This document shows positions 1 through 8,390 of a stretch of DNA of 64,000 nucleotides, piece by piece. Position numbers and translations under genes: made by a program. Under the pieces are notes generated by a model. That model was not told the origin of the DNA, did no database searches, and saw only the letters and a list, made by a program, of their open reading frames with translations. Source of the DNA: Oleiagrimonas sp. C23AA (lineage in GTDB: Bacteria; Pseudomonadota; Gammaproteobacteria; Xanthomonadales; Rhodanobacteraceae); NCBI RefSeq assembly GCF_011759385.1, contig NZ_JAARLY010000006.1:1-64000 (forward strand), read 5' to 3'. The number at the start of each line of letters is the position of its first letter. The stretch's first letter is position 1.

Positions 1-215
1 CGTCCGTTGCGGGTATTGCCCTTGGCGTTGCCGACGCTCTGGTGCTTGTCGTGCCCCAGGTGCTCGGTCATCTCCGTGTCGAGGGCGCGCTCGACCAGGC
101 GTTTGGTCAGCTCCTTGAGCAGGCCATTCTCACCGATCAGGTCGTCAGGGTTCTGGTAGTTGGCCAGCAGCTGGCTGAGCAGCTCCTCGGGCACGTCGTG
201 CTTGCGTGAGATCAT
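1..215 (-). CDS. IS256-family transposase, N-terminal fragment (runs off window)
   Basis: The minus-strand frame begins at the ATG whose complement is at 213-215 and reads MISRKHDVPEELLSQLL, then LIGENGLLKELTKRLVERAL and GHDKHQSVGNAKGNTRNG. This is the highly conserved N-terminal region of IS256-family DDE transposases, including the segment just before the catalytic core. Seventy-one codons are visible and the frame is open at the window edge, so the catalytic DDE residues cannot be seen. The protein would catalyse copy-out transposition of its own element. Family assignment is secure; whether the full gene is intact is unknown. Confidence 0.85.
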   Translation of the reverse strand, partial: MISRKHDVPEELLSQLLANYQNPDDLIGENGLLKELTKRLVERALDTEMTEHLGHDKHQSVGNAKGNTRNG

Positions 216-276
216 GGTGTCTCCGGGTCTGTCGGCAGTGTCCTGCCAGGGACCCGTTTACACAAAATCTAGGACA
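1..276 (-). mobile_element. IS256-family insertion sequence, 5' end only
   Basis: This is the outer end of an IS256-family element, holding the start of its transposase on the minus strand. The end, read on the minus strand, is GTGTCCTAGATTTTGTGTAA at about 257-276, which matches the terminal inverted repeats I know for this family. The other end lies outside the window, so the target duplication cannot be checked. Immediately to the right the sequence becomes an HlyD-type adaptor reading frame without its N-terminal part, so the element appears to have landed in that gene. The exact boundary is estimated to within a few bases. Confidence 0.8.
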
Positions 277-963
277 CGCCCGCACCTCGCCACCCGCAGC
301 GACTTGCTCAAGGCCGTGGCCGCCAAAGCCGTGGCATCGGCTCATCTCATGGCCGCGCAGGCTCGGTGGCGCACGGCCGACCGGCACGCAGTGCTTCGTG
401 CCCCTGTTGCGGGGTCGGTCGTCGAGATCCCCGTCGCCGCTGGCGAGCGCGTTCATACCGGCCAGACCATCGCCGTGGTGCAGCCCAACAACGGACTATG
501 GCTGACAGCCGACTACTACGGCCCTCAGGTCCGCGCCATCCATCCGGGCATGCATGGACGCTTCACTCCGGCGGATGGCAGTGCGGACGTGCCCGTCAGG
601 GTGGTAAGCGTCGGACCCGCATTGCAGGACGGCGGTGGATGGCCGGTGCGCATGCGCGCTGCAGCTGCTAGCGGACCCCAGGCCGGCTGGATCAATGGCG
701 AGGCGGGCACGGTCACGCTGAACGGACCGCACGTCGCCATGATCGTCGTACCGACACGAGCCCTGATTCTCGATCATGCCCGCTGGTGGGTGATGGTGCA
801 CACCTCGCACGGCGATAGGCCACGGTCCGTCACCCCGGGTCGCAGTGCCGGGGCCATGACCCTTATCAAGAAGGGGCTCAGGGCCGGCGAGAAAGTCGTG
901 GTCAGCCATGCCTACGAGCTGTATCACCAGCACGTCGCCGGTCAGTACACGCCGCCGGATTGA
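277..963 (+). pseudogene. HlyD/membrane-fusion adaptor of an RND pump, 5'-truncated by an IS256 element
   Basis: The frame contains the end of a coiled-coil hairpin (LLKAVAAKAVASAHLMAAQ), the second lipoyl half (LRAPVAGSVVEIPV, then AGERVHTGQTIAVV) and beta-barrel and membrane-proximal regions ending VAGQYTPPD. This is the second half of a periplasmic adaptor that joins an inner-membrane RND pump to a TolC channel. The N-terminal signal, the first lipoyl half and most of the hairpin are missing; the frame runs directly into the IS end at about 276. The stop codon at 961-963 overlaps the region of the RND start, so the three genes were one operon. It is probably non-functional unless expressed as a fusion from within the IS. 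Confidence 0.75.
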
Positions 964-965
964 GC

Positions 966-3900
966 ATGTCTGGCTTGGATGATTTCCGGAAATTGATCAA
1001 GCGCCCGCTACTGTGGGCGATGGTCTACGGCGCGTTGCTCAGCTACGGCGTCTATGCGTTGCTGCACATGCCTTCGGAGGTCCTGCCCAGCTTTGACTTT
1101 CCGCAGATAAGCATCATCACGCACCAGCCCGGAACTACGGCCCAGGAGCTGGAAAGTCTGGTCGCACGCCCGATCGAGGGGCAGATCCTCGCGCTTCCGC
1201 ACCTGGTCAGCGTGCGCTCCACGATCGGTCACGGCACGGTGGAGACCGATGTGCGCTTTGCCAGTGACACGCACGCGCAACTCGACCTTCAGGCCGTGAA
1301 CGGCGCCATCGACCGTGCCCGTGGACAACTGCCCTCTTCCGCGCACCCCTACGCGGAGATCATGGGGAATGCGATCAACGAGGTCGCCGACTACACGGCC
1401 TACATTCCGGATGACATCGCACCTGCGCAGGTGCAGCGAACGATCCGCGCGAGTATCGAACCGGCCCTGCGGGCATTGCCCGGCGTACAACGCGTGGAAG
1501 TCTACGGCAGCGGCGACGAGTCGCTGTGGGTGCAGCCCGACCTGATTGCGATGCACCGCCATGGCGTGAGCACGTCCGCCATGACCCGAGCGCTGCGCCA
1601 ACGCGTGCTGCTCGGTCCCGTCGGATACATCCGGCAGGGCCATCAGAAAGTACTGATCGAGGCCCGTGATCTTCCAACGACGGTGCGCCAGCTTCGCAAC
1701 GTACCCGTGCCGAGCGCGTCCGGCCCCATTCCGCTGCATGCGCTGGCGCGGATCGTGAAGACGGCCCAACCCGTGCAGAACGCTGTCAGTCTGGACGGAC
1801 GGCCCAGCGTCGCCATCACCGTTTTCAAGCAACCGGGTGCATCGACCCTTCCCGTGACCCGGGCGGTGCAGAAGACGCTGGATGGCACGCAGGCCCAGCT
1901 GCCCCACGGCGTGCGCTGGGTGCGCACCTACAACCAGGGTCACATGGTGCATCTCATCGGCACCGACCTGGGGCGCAATCTTCTTATCGGCGGCGTGCTC
2001 GCAGTGCTCGTGCTGCTGGGCGTGCTGGGTGCGGGGCGGGGTATATGGATGCTGGCATTCAGCATCCCGCTGTCCCTGCTGTTGGCGATTGCGGCGTTGT
2101 ATGCCACCGGACACACGCTGAACCTGATGACGCTGGGCGCGTTGACGGTTGCCGTCGGATTGCTCGCTGACGACGCCATTATCGTGCTGGAAGCCATTTA
2201 CCACCGCTGGGAACAGGGCGACCTGCACTGGGTAGGCATCCGCAAGGGTCTGCAGGACATCGCCAGCCCGGACATCAGCGGCAGCGTGACCACGGTGTCC
2301 GTGTTCCTGCCGTTGCTGTTCGTCGGCGGGTTGGCGGGCCTGTTCTTCATCCCCTTCGCGCTCGCCATGACGCTGGCGATAATTGCCTCGCTGCTGGTTT
2401 CCCTGACCCTGATCCCTCTCGGGCTGGGTTTCATCCGCGCGCACCCGCGTCAGCGGCCGACATGGGGTGCGCGGCAGATGGACCGTCTGCGTGTGCACAA
2501 TGAACGCCTGTTCGGTTGGGTCAAACGCCATCCGCGGTGGAGCCTAACTGGATGCGTGACACTGTTCGTGCTCAGCATCGCCGGACTGGCCCTGGTATCG
2601 GTCAATTTCCTTCCCCTGCCCAACGAAGGGGTGATGCTCGAAAGCTTCACGCTCCCGCCGGGTACGTCGCTGCACGAAACACAGGCCGTCATCGATGCAC
2701 TGACTCGCCGCCTGCGCAAGGACCCCGATGTCGCGCACACGTTCGCCAGGATCGGATCGGCGTCGAACACCGCCTACACCGAGCCCGGCTATGCGGGCGA
2801 GATCCAGATCGTGCTGAAAAAGGGCATCGGAGTGGACAGCCTCAATGCCATCGGCAAGCGCCTGTTGCGGGAAAGTCGCACGCAATCCGTGCAGACAGCC
2901 ATCGATACGCCCACGATCGAGCGCCTGGGAGAGAGTCTTTCGGGACTGCCACAGCCGTTCGTCATCCACGTGTTCGGGACACATATCCGCAAGCTCAAAT
3001 CGATCGCTGACCGCATCGTCCGGAAACTGAAGCGCTCACATCGGTTCAGCGACATCTTCAACAACGACGGTTACCCGATCACGCAATTGCGGATCCTGCC
3101 CAACCACGCTGCACTGGCGGCCTACGGCATGACCAGCGGGCAACTGTACTCGCAGCTCAAGCCACTACTCGGTGGCGAGACTGTGGCGCAGGTTCCCGAC
3201 GGCAATGTGCCACTGAACCTGTACGTCCGCCTGCTGCAGGCCCCGGATCTATCCGTCAATACGTTGCGGCAACTGCCGATCCATGCCCGTCACTGGACCG
3301 AACTGGGACAGCTGGCCCACCTGAAGCTGGTGTCCACCCCGAATCAACTGCGCCACATCGATGGTGCACGCGCACTGGATATTCTGGCCACGCCATCATT
3401 CGGCCTGACCGGTGCGGGGTCGGCGACAAGCAAGGCACTGCAAGGCATCAAGCTGCCGCCCGGTTACCGTATCTCCACGGGAGGGCTGTATCAGGAGCTC
3501 ATCCACGCGGCGGTCGGCGTGGGTGTAGCAGCCCTCGCCGCGTTGGTGCTGATGCTGGGCATACTGATCCTGCAGTTCGATGGGCTACTGGTGCCCGGCC
3601 TGTTGCTTCTGCAGATACCACTTGCCTTCACGGGAGGTGCCTTGGCACTCATCGTCAGTGGTGTCGGGCTCAATGCGACAGGGCTCGTGGCCTTTCTCAC
3701 GCTGGTCGGCCTCAGCCTCAATCACGGCATCGTGCTGCTGTTCCGCGCCCGACGTAACGAGGCAGCAGGCATGAATCCAGCGCAGGCCATCGACGAGGCC
3801 GTGCACACGCGTTTTCGTCCGATCCTCCTCACCACCCTGACCGCCGTGCTCGGCATGCTGCCCACGGCCATCGGATGGGGCCAGGGCGCCGCGCCCGAAC

Positions 3901-4013
3901 AGGGGCTGGCCATCGTCATCATGGGCGGCATCATCTGGAGCGCGCTGCTCACCACCAACCTGATACCGGCGCTTTATCTGCATCGCCGCCAGCGCCAGGA
4001 ACGAACGGCATGA
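966..4013 (+). CDS. RND-family efflux pump, inner-membrane permease
   Basis: A 1015-residue proton-driven RND transporter. The start is placed at ATG 966; a TTG at 960 in frame is less likely. The N-terminal TM1 segment is followed by the porter-domain opening PSEVLPSFDFPQISI and PGTTAQELESLVARPIEG, which is standard for the family. TM4 carries AVGLLADDAIIVLEAI with the paired Asp residues expected for proton relay, and the second half repeats the topology (LVGLSLNHGIVLLFRARRN, RPILLTTLTAVLGMLPTAIG). It sits between a broken adaptor and a TolC-like gene and beside a copper locus, so metal or cation export is plausible. The TM4 motif is not the classic CusA/CzcA form, so the substrate is uncertain. 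Without its own adaptor it may be inactive. Confidence 0.88.
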   Translation: MSGLDDFRKLIKRPLLWAMVYGALLSYGVYALLHMPSEVLPSFDFPQISIITHQPGTTAQELESLVARPIEGQILALPHLVSVRSTIGHGTVETDVRFASDTHAQLDLQAVNGAIDRARGQLPSSAHPYAEIMGNAINEVADYTAYIPDDIAPAQVQRTIRASIEPALRALPGVQRVEVYGSGDESLWVQPDLIAMHRHGVSTSAMTRALRQRVLLGPVGYIRQGHQKVLIEARDLPTTVRQLRNVPVPSASGPIPLHALARIVKTAQPVQNAVSLDGRPSVAITVFKQPGASTLPVTRAVQKTLDGTQAQLPHGVRWVRTYNQGHMVHLIGTDLGRNLLIGGVLAVLVLLGVLGAGRGIWMLAFSIPLSLLLAIAALYATGHTLNLMTLGALTVAVGLLADDAIIVLEAIYHRWEQGDLHWVGIRKGLQDIASPDISGSVTTVSVFLPLLFVGGLAGLFFIPFALAMTLAIIASLLVSLTLIPLGLGFIRAHPRQRPTWGARQMDRLRVHNERLFGWVKRHPRWSLTGCVTLFVLSIAGLALVSVNFLPLPNEGVMLESFTLPPGTSLHETQAVIDALTRRLRKDPDVAHTFARIGSASNTAYTEPGYAGEIQIVLKKGIGVDSLNAIGKRLLRESRTQSVQTAIDTPTIERLGESLSGLPQPFVIHVFGTHIRKLKSIADRIVRKLKRSHRFSDIFNNDGYPITQLRILPNHAALAAYGMTSGQLYSQLKPLLGGETVAQVPDGNVPLNLYVRLLQAPDLSVNTLRQLPIHARHWTELGQLAHLKLVSTPNQLRHIDGARALDILATPSFGLTGAGSATSKALQGIKLPPGYRISTGGLYQELIHAAVGVGVAALAALVLMLGILILQFDGLLVPGLLLLQIPLAFTGGALALIVSGVGLNATGLVAFLTLVGLSLNHGIVLLFRARRNEAAGMNPAQAIDEAVHTRFRPILLTTLTAVLGMLPTAIGWGQGAAPEQGLAIVIMGGIIWSALLTTNLIPALYLHRRQRQERTA

Positions 4014-5407
4014 GCCGGGGCTCAGCCCAGCGCCTATTCTGGTGTGCCTGCCGCGCAGGCATCGCCCTGCTCCCCCTGATGCTCGCGGCCTGCGCCACCT
4101 ACCATCCACGGCCTTTGGCCCACCACTCCGACCTCACCACCCTGGCCCATCTCACTGCCTCCGCACAGCGTCTTCACGGAAAGGGAGTCCGCGAGCATGC
4201 TTTCCATGCGTCGCGTGGCCTGGACATGACTGACGTGGTAACGCTGGCCGTGCTCAACAATCCACGACTGAAGGCCGACCGTCTCAGGCTCGGCATTGCC
4301 CATGCGCAACTGTTGCAGGCCGGGTTGCTCCCGGAGCCGGAAGTCCAGGCCGGCTTCTCACATCCCACCGCTGGACCTCCACCACTGGTGAACGGTTACA
4401 GCGCGGGGTTGATGGAGGACCTGTCCGCCATCATCACCCGCCATGACCGGCGCGCCCAGGCCCGTGCGCGTGGGGATAAGGTCCGGCTGGACATCCTGTG
4501 GGACGAATGGCAGGTCGCGTACAAGGCACAGCAGCTGTATATCCGGATTCGCGCGCAAGCGCGGGAAATGCGTGTACTCGGGGCCTGGAGGCACGTCTGC
4601 GAGAAGACCTATCGTTCTGATCTCGTCGCGCTGAAGCACGGTGAGCTGACGACGGCACAGTTAGCGGTGGACCAGGCCCGCCAGGAGCAGGCATCGGCGC
4701 ACTGGTGGAGTCTGAAGCGCCGTCAGTACAAGACATGGCTTGCCCTGGATGCTCTGCTAGGGCTTCAGCCCGGGGTGGAGCCGAAGCTGGCGGGCAAGGC
4801 GAAGCTGCCCAGCTGGTCGGCAGCGGATTTCCACAAGGCCCTGATGCACATGCCTGAGCGGCGGCCGGACCTGCAGGCACTGCAGGCAGGTTACCGTAGT
4901 CAGGAGGCACGGGTGCGCCAGGCGATCCTGCAACAGTTCCCCGCCCTGTCGCTTGGCATAAGCCGCGGACAGGATACCCAGAATGTGCAGACCATCGGCT
5001 TTGCCATCCATCTGACGTTGCCCCTGTTCGGCCAGGCGCATGCGCGCATAGCGATCGCCCGAGCCACCCGCGCCTATCTCCACAAGTCCTACCAGGACCG
5101 TCTGGACGAAGCCGTCAACCAGGTCCATGAACTGCACGGCACCAGCGCCCTGCTGCGAGCGCAGCTGCGCAAGGAACGGGCGAGATGGGCATCTCTTCGC
5201 ACCATGGACCGCTCCAATCGCCAGAGCTTCGATGATGGGATGATGGATACGGCGGACTACCTCGACACGCATGCACACGCAGTGGCCGTGCACATGAAGG
5301 TCATCACCCTGGAAGCTCAGCTACGGCGGGCGCAGAGTGACCTCGCACTGCTGCTCGGCCAGGCACCGTGCCCGAACAGCACCCTTCCTTCTGGCCCAAC
5401 CGGCTGA
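4010..5407 (+). CDS. TolC-like outer-membrane efflux channel (OMF lipoprotein)
   Basis: A 465-residue outer-membrane factor of the TolC/CusC type, giving the RND pump its exit duct. The start ATG at 4010 overlaps the RND stop (ATGA), which indicates translational coupling. The N-terminus is a signal peptide ending in a lipobox (LPLMLAACATY), so a lipid-anchored Cys is expected. Two long alpha-helical OEP repeats follow (DVVTLAVLNNPRLKADRLRL near the start; ERRPDLQALQAGYRSQEARV in the second half, a typical OMF repeat). The length is usual for the family. It ends 44 bp before the convergent sensor kinase. Confidence 0.88.
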   Translation: MSRGSAQRLFWCACRAGIALLPLMLAACATYHPRPLAHHSDLTTLAHLTASAQRLHGKGVREHAFHASRGLDMTDVVTLAVLNNPRLKADRLRLGIAHAQLLQAGLLPEPEVQAGFSHPTAGPPPLVNGYSAGLMEDLSAIITRHDRRAQARARGDKVRLDILWDEWQVAYKAQQLYIRIRAQAREMRVLGAWRHVCEKTYRSDLVALKHGELTTAQLAVDQARQEQASAHWWSLKRRQYKTWLALDALLGLQPGVEPKLAGKAKLPSWSAADFHKALMHMPERRPDLQALQAGYRSQEARVRQAILQQFPALSLGISRGQDTQNVQTIGFAIHLTLPLFGQAHARIAIARATRAYLHKSYQDRLDEAVNQVHELHGTSALLRAQLRKERARWASLRTMDRSNRQSFDDGMMDTADYLDTHAHAVAVHMKVITLEAQLRRAQSDLALLLGQAPCPNSTLPSGPTG

Positions 5408-5451
5408 CCCGACGAACGGCAGCCGTGGGGTCAGCGGTGGGCCATGCACCT

Positions 5452-6879
5452 TCAGCCCTGAATCGCCGCGTTGTGCCGGCGGCGGGGAAATCGGAGAGTG
5501 GCAACTGTACCCTCGTCGGTGTCACACAGGATGCCGGCGGTCCCTCCATGCAGTTCCATGATGGACCGCACGATCGACAGGCCCAGGCCGGTACCCTGGC
5601 CCGGCTGGTGCCGGCGGTTGACGTCGACCTGATAGAACCGCTCGAACACCCGATCCAACGCCTCGACAGGGATGCCTTCGCCATGATCGATCACGCTGAC
5701 GGCCACCGCGCCGGCAGTATCCGTACCCGCGCGCACCTCGACGGACGACCCCCTCGGGGCGTGCCGGATGGCATTGGAAAGGAGATTGGATACCGCCTGG
5801 CGGAACAGCATCGGATCTGCTTCTAGGTCGGCCGTTCCAGACAGTGCGATATGTATCTCACGCGCCGCCGCCGTTTCCTCATGCTGAGCGACGACCCAAC
5901 CCACTGCGTCACCGACGTCAAAACGCTCACTACGCAGGTGCAGCTGGGCGCGCTCGGCGCGTGCCAGGAATAGCAGGTTCTCGATCAACTGCGTCAGCAA
6001 CCGGCATTCTTCCAAGCCGGAGACGAGAGTGGCGCGGTACGCCTCGGGCGAGCGCGGCCGGGTCAGGCAGACTTCGATCTCGCCGGTCAGGTTGGCCAGC
6101 GGGGTACGCAACTCGTGCGCAAGGTCGGCGGAAAACCGCGTAAGGCGCGTAAATGCATCGTCTAGCCGGTCCAGCATCCGATTGAAGCCATGGACCAGTC
6201 CCCGCAGCTCGGCAGGCCACGGCTCGGATGGCGGAATGCGCCGGGAAAGGTCGGTCGGCCGGACGTCGCCCGCGTAGGTGGCGATACGCCTGACCGGCTC
6301 CAGTGCGCGCCCGGCGATCCAGCGTCCCAATAGCACCAACAAGGGCACCAGACACAGGAAAAAGATCACGAGAGCGTTGTGGAAGTCGTCAAGTAGCGAC
6401 GTATCGCGCGAAACGTTCAGGGCAAGCTCGATGTGCGGCGCATGGTTCGTCCCGTGGACGCCGTCAAAGGCCACGCTGGCCAGTACCCAATGATCTCCTT
6501 GGGTGTACTTCCGGCGCAGTTGATCAGCCTGTATGGGCCCATGACGTATGGGCGGAAACAGCGCTGGGGGAAGCACCTTCTGCATGCCGGGCGTCTGACC
6601 TAGCACTTTATCGCCAAGCATCACCCTCGCCTCGTAGGGTCGCAATGGACTGTCCCCGGTTTCCTTGACGATCTCTGCAACAAGTGCTGACGGGCGCCCA
6701 CCTGCATCATTCAGATCGGTCTGAAACTCATCAGCCTTTGCCTGCAGATAACGCACGTGTGCGCCCTGAAAGCTGGTAGTCAGCTTCCAGTTGAGCAACA
6801 AGGCAAGTAGACCCACAGCAATCAGCGCGCTGACGGTGTAGAACACGGTCATGCGTGCAGTAATGGACCATGCCCTCAC
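5452..6879 (-). CDS. Membrane sensor histidine kinase, heavy-metal (CusS/CopS) type
   Basis: A 475-residue two-component kinase. The GTG start at 6879 overlaps the response-regulator stop (GTGA); an ATG at 6918 would give a 43-bp overlap and is less likely. It has two membrane segments (TVFYTVSALIAVGLLALLL; ALVIFFLCLVPLLVLLG) around a periplasmic sensor of about 140 residues, then HAMP, then HisKA with DLAHELRTPL (phospho-acceptor His near residue 255). The HATPase domain shows N-box NLLSNAIRHA, G1 box DHGEGI and GQGTGLGLSI. The domain order matches CusS/CopS sensors of periplasmic copper or silver. With its partner it probably controls the efflux genes or copAB. The metal specificity is inferred from context. 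Confidence 0.88.
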   Translation of the reverse strand: MRAWSITARMTVFYTVSALIAVGLLALLLNWKLTTSFQGAHVRYLQAKADEFQTDLNDAGGRPSALVAEIVKETGDSPLRPYEARVMLGDKVLGQTPGMQKVLPPALFPPIRHGPIQADQLRRKYTQGDHWVLASVAFDGVHGTNHAPHIELALNVSRDTSLLDDFHNALVIFFLCLVPLLVLLGRWIAGRALEPVRRIATYAGDVRPTDLSRRIPPSEPWPAELRGLVHGFNRMLDRLDDAFTRLTRFSADLAHELRTPLANLTGEIEVCLTRPRSPEAYRATLVSGLEECRLLTQLIENLLFLARAERAQLHLRSERFDVGDAVGWVVAQHEETAAAREIHIALSGTADLEADPMLFRQAVSNLLSNAIRHAPRGSSVEVRAGTDTAGAVAVSVIDHGEGIPVEALDRVFERFYQVDVNRRHQPGQGTGLGLSIVRSIMELHGGTAGILCDTDEGTVATLRFPRRRHNAAIQG

Positions 6880-7580
6880 GATTCGTCTCCCTGATGCGGG
6901 CCGTCTCTTTCCCGCCAATCCAGGATATAGCCCACACCGCGCACCGTATGAACCAGCGAGCCTCCTGCGCCAGGTTCGATCTTGCTGCGCACGCGACGCA
7001 CGAGTGCGTCCACCGCGTTGTTGCTGACCTCACCATCCAGGCCCCACACCACATCGGCGATGAGCGTACGTGACACAACACGGGCATGCCGTCGCGCCAG
7101 CAACATCAGAAGCGCGTACTCCTTGCTCGTCATATGAATGGTCCGGCCGGCCAGCTCGACGTGGTGACGCAACGGATCCAGCCGAAGGTCGCCTATGCTG
7201 ATGAGCGATGCTCCTTCATGGCCCTGCGGTCGGGCCATATTGTTGAGGCGAGCCAGCAATTCGGCGAATGCGAACGGTTTGATCAGGTAATCGTTGGCAC
7301 CAAGCTCGAAGCCCCTGACGCGATCCTCGACATGATCTCTTGCGGTGAGGAACAGCACCGGTGTTGCAAGGCCGTTGCTTCGCAGCGCAGTGATCACTTC
7401 CCAGCCGTCCATGCCGGGCAACATCACGTCCAGAATAATTACGTCGAACAACCGCGCCCGAGCCAGCTTCAGAGCAGCGATGCCATCGCCCGCCACCTCG
7501 ACGACGTGCCCGTGCTCTTTCAGTCCCTGCGCAAGGTAACGATGGGTCTTTGGTTCGTCTTCGGCGATTAGGATGCGCAT
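6876..7580 (-). CDS. OmpR-family response regulator, CopR/CusR type
   Basis: A 234-residue DNA-binding regulator. The receiver domain starts MRILIAEDEPKTHRYLAQGL and has the phospho-acceptor Asp51 in VIILDVMLPGMDGW and the conserved Lys in LIKPFAFAELLAR. The C-terminal winged helix carries TSKEYALLMLLARR and VSNNAVDALVRRVRSKI, then VRGVGYIL, all standard for the OmpR class. It is first in a two-gene operon with the sensor kinase and is read away from the copper genes, with about 300 bp of shared upstream region. CopR/CusR homologues activate copper resistance operons; that role here is inferred from family and position. Confidence 0.9.
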   Translation of the reverse strand: MRILIAEDEPKTHRYLAQGLKEHGHVVEVAGDGIAALKLARARLFDVIILDVMLPGMDGWEVITALRSNGLATPVLFLTARDHVEDRVRGFELGANDYLIKPFAFAELLARLNNMARPQGHEGASLISIGDLRLDPLRHHVELAGRTIHMTSKEYALLMLLARRHARVVSRTLIADVVWGLDGEVSNNAVDALVRRVRSKIEPGAGGSLVHTVRGVGYILDWRERDGPHQGDES

Positions 7581-7886
7581 TGAAGTGGAATCTGGTCGAG
7601 TCAGGACGATGCGGGCGTCCCTGACCCCACCCGTCCCCGGGGCGGCCCGGCGACTCCGGGCGGCTGATTGCGTTCCTCATGGTAGCGGCATCATGATCCT
7701 CAACGAATCCCGCACCGTATGGCGATGACTGGTCCGTGTGCCGCATCGCCTCCCGGGTGGCGACACGATCCGTCTATGGTCACGCGGCTGGAACGATGGC
7801 AACGCGTGTTCCGCGGCAACCCGGGTTACCGCGCCAGGCGCGCGCAGATTGGGCCATCCGGCGACGATATCGGCTATGATGCCGCC
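7581..7886. promoter_or_regulatory. Divergent promoter region between copRS-like genes and the copper operon
   Basis: About 300 bp with no convincing gene. It must hold the promoters for the two-component genes (minus) and the copper operon (plus). A -10-like TATGAT lies at 7875-7880, only 6 bp before the GTG proposed as the start of the next gene, so a leaderless transcript is possible; no matching -35 at a good distance was found (TTGGGC at 7849 gives a 20-bp spacer). No clear CopR-type inverted repeat was recognised by eye. Confidence 0.35.
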
Positions 7887-8264
7887 GTGCTGATCGACCT
7901 TGCCCACCGCCGACGTACGTTCCGTGGCCTGAGTGCGCTTGCGCTCCTGGCCTGGTTCGGGCTGGTCATGATGGGCATCGCCCATGCCGCGCCCGCACCC
8001 ACGGCGTCGGCGCAACACGCAACGTCTGCCCCGGCCACCGCACATGCGTCGCACCACGCCGCCGCAGCGGCGTCCGATGGCACGCCCGACACCGGCTGCG
8101 GCATGACGTTCGGCTGCCATTGCGGCACCTCCTGCTACGGCGCCATCGTACCGTTCGCTCCGATATTCGCCCGCACTGACTGCGCCGGCGAAACCTATGC
8201 CCCGGGCGTGCAACCGGTGCCCCCCGGCAGAGGCGAACCGCCGCTGCATCCCCCGTCGTCCTGA
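7887..8264 (+). CDS. Small secreted Cys/His-rich protein at the head of the copper operon (CopL-like)
   Basis: About 125 residues from a GTG at 7887; the frame is open further upstream, but the text there does not look coding. The sequence starts VLIDLAHRRRTFRG, then a hydrophobic stretch ending GIAHAA, a good signal peptide. The mature part has a His/Ala-rich linker (HASHHAAAAASDG) and a cysteine cluster, TGCGMTFGCHCGTSCYG, plus one more Cys. Xanthomonads have small Cys/His-rich CopL proteins just upstream of copA that are needed for normal copper-induced copAB expression. Position and composition fit that role, but I cannot show homology. It may bind copper in the periplasm. The start is uncertain. 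Confidence 0.6.
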   Translation: MLIDLAHRRRTFRGLSALALLAWFGLVMMGIAHAAPAPTASAQHATSAPATAHASHHAAAAASDGTPDTGCGMTFGCHCGTSCYGAIVPFAPIFARTDCAGETYAPGVQPVPPGRGEPPLHPPSS

Positions 8265-8284
8265 CACTCTCCTGAAGGTCCGGG

Positions 8285-8332
8285 CCGGTCCTTTGACCGG
8301 CAACGCGTTGCAGCGGCCCGACGACGGGCCGC
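8285..8332 (+). promoter_or_regulatory. Two hairpins in the leader between the CopL-like gene and copA
   Basis: The 126-bp spacer before copA holds two perfect stems. CCGGTC-CTTT-GACCGG is at 8285-8300 and GCGGCCCG-ACGA-CGGGCCGC is at 8313-8332. Neither is followed by a T run, so simple termination is unlikely. They lie between the small Cys/His-rich gene and the copA ribosome-binding site (GAGGAGAG at about 8377), where they could affect message stability or couple translation. Function is inference. Confidence 0.45.
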
Positions 8333-8390
8333 GAAACCCGTATGTCAGCGGCAGCGCCCCGGAGCGGGGACTGCCCGAGGAGAGTGTTCG

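Noticed and set aside
160-276. Start of the truncated adaptor at an ATG inside the IS end
   Set aside because: The frame is open through the IS end, but the added residues are not adaptor-like; a fusion product cannot be excluded but is not supported.
1008-2531. Long open frame (507 codons) on the minus strand opposite the RND pump
   Set aside because: It lies wholly inside a well-supported pump gene, its translation is Arg/His/Gln-rich with no domain, and high GC explains long antisense frames.
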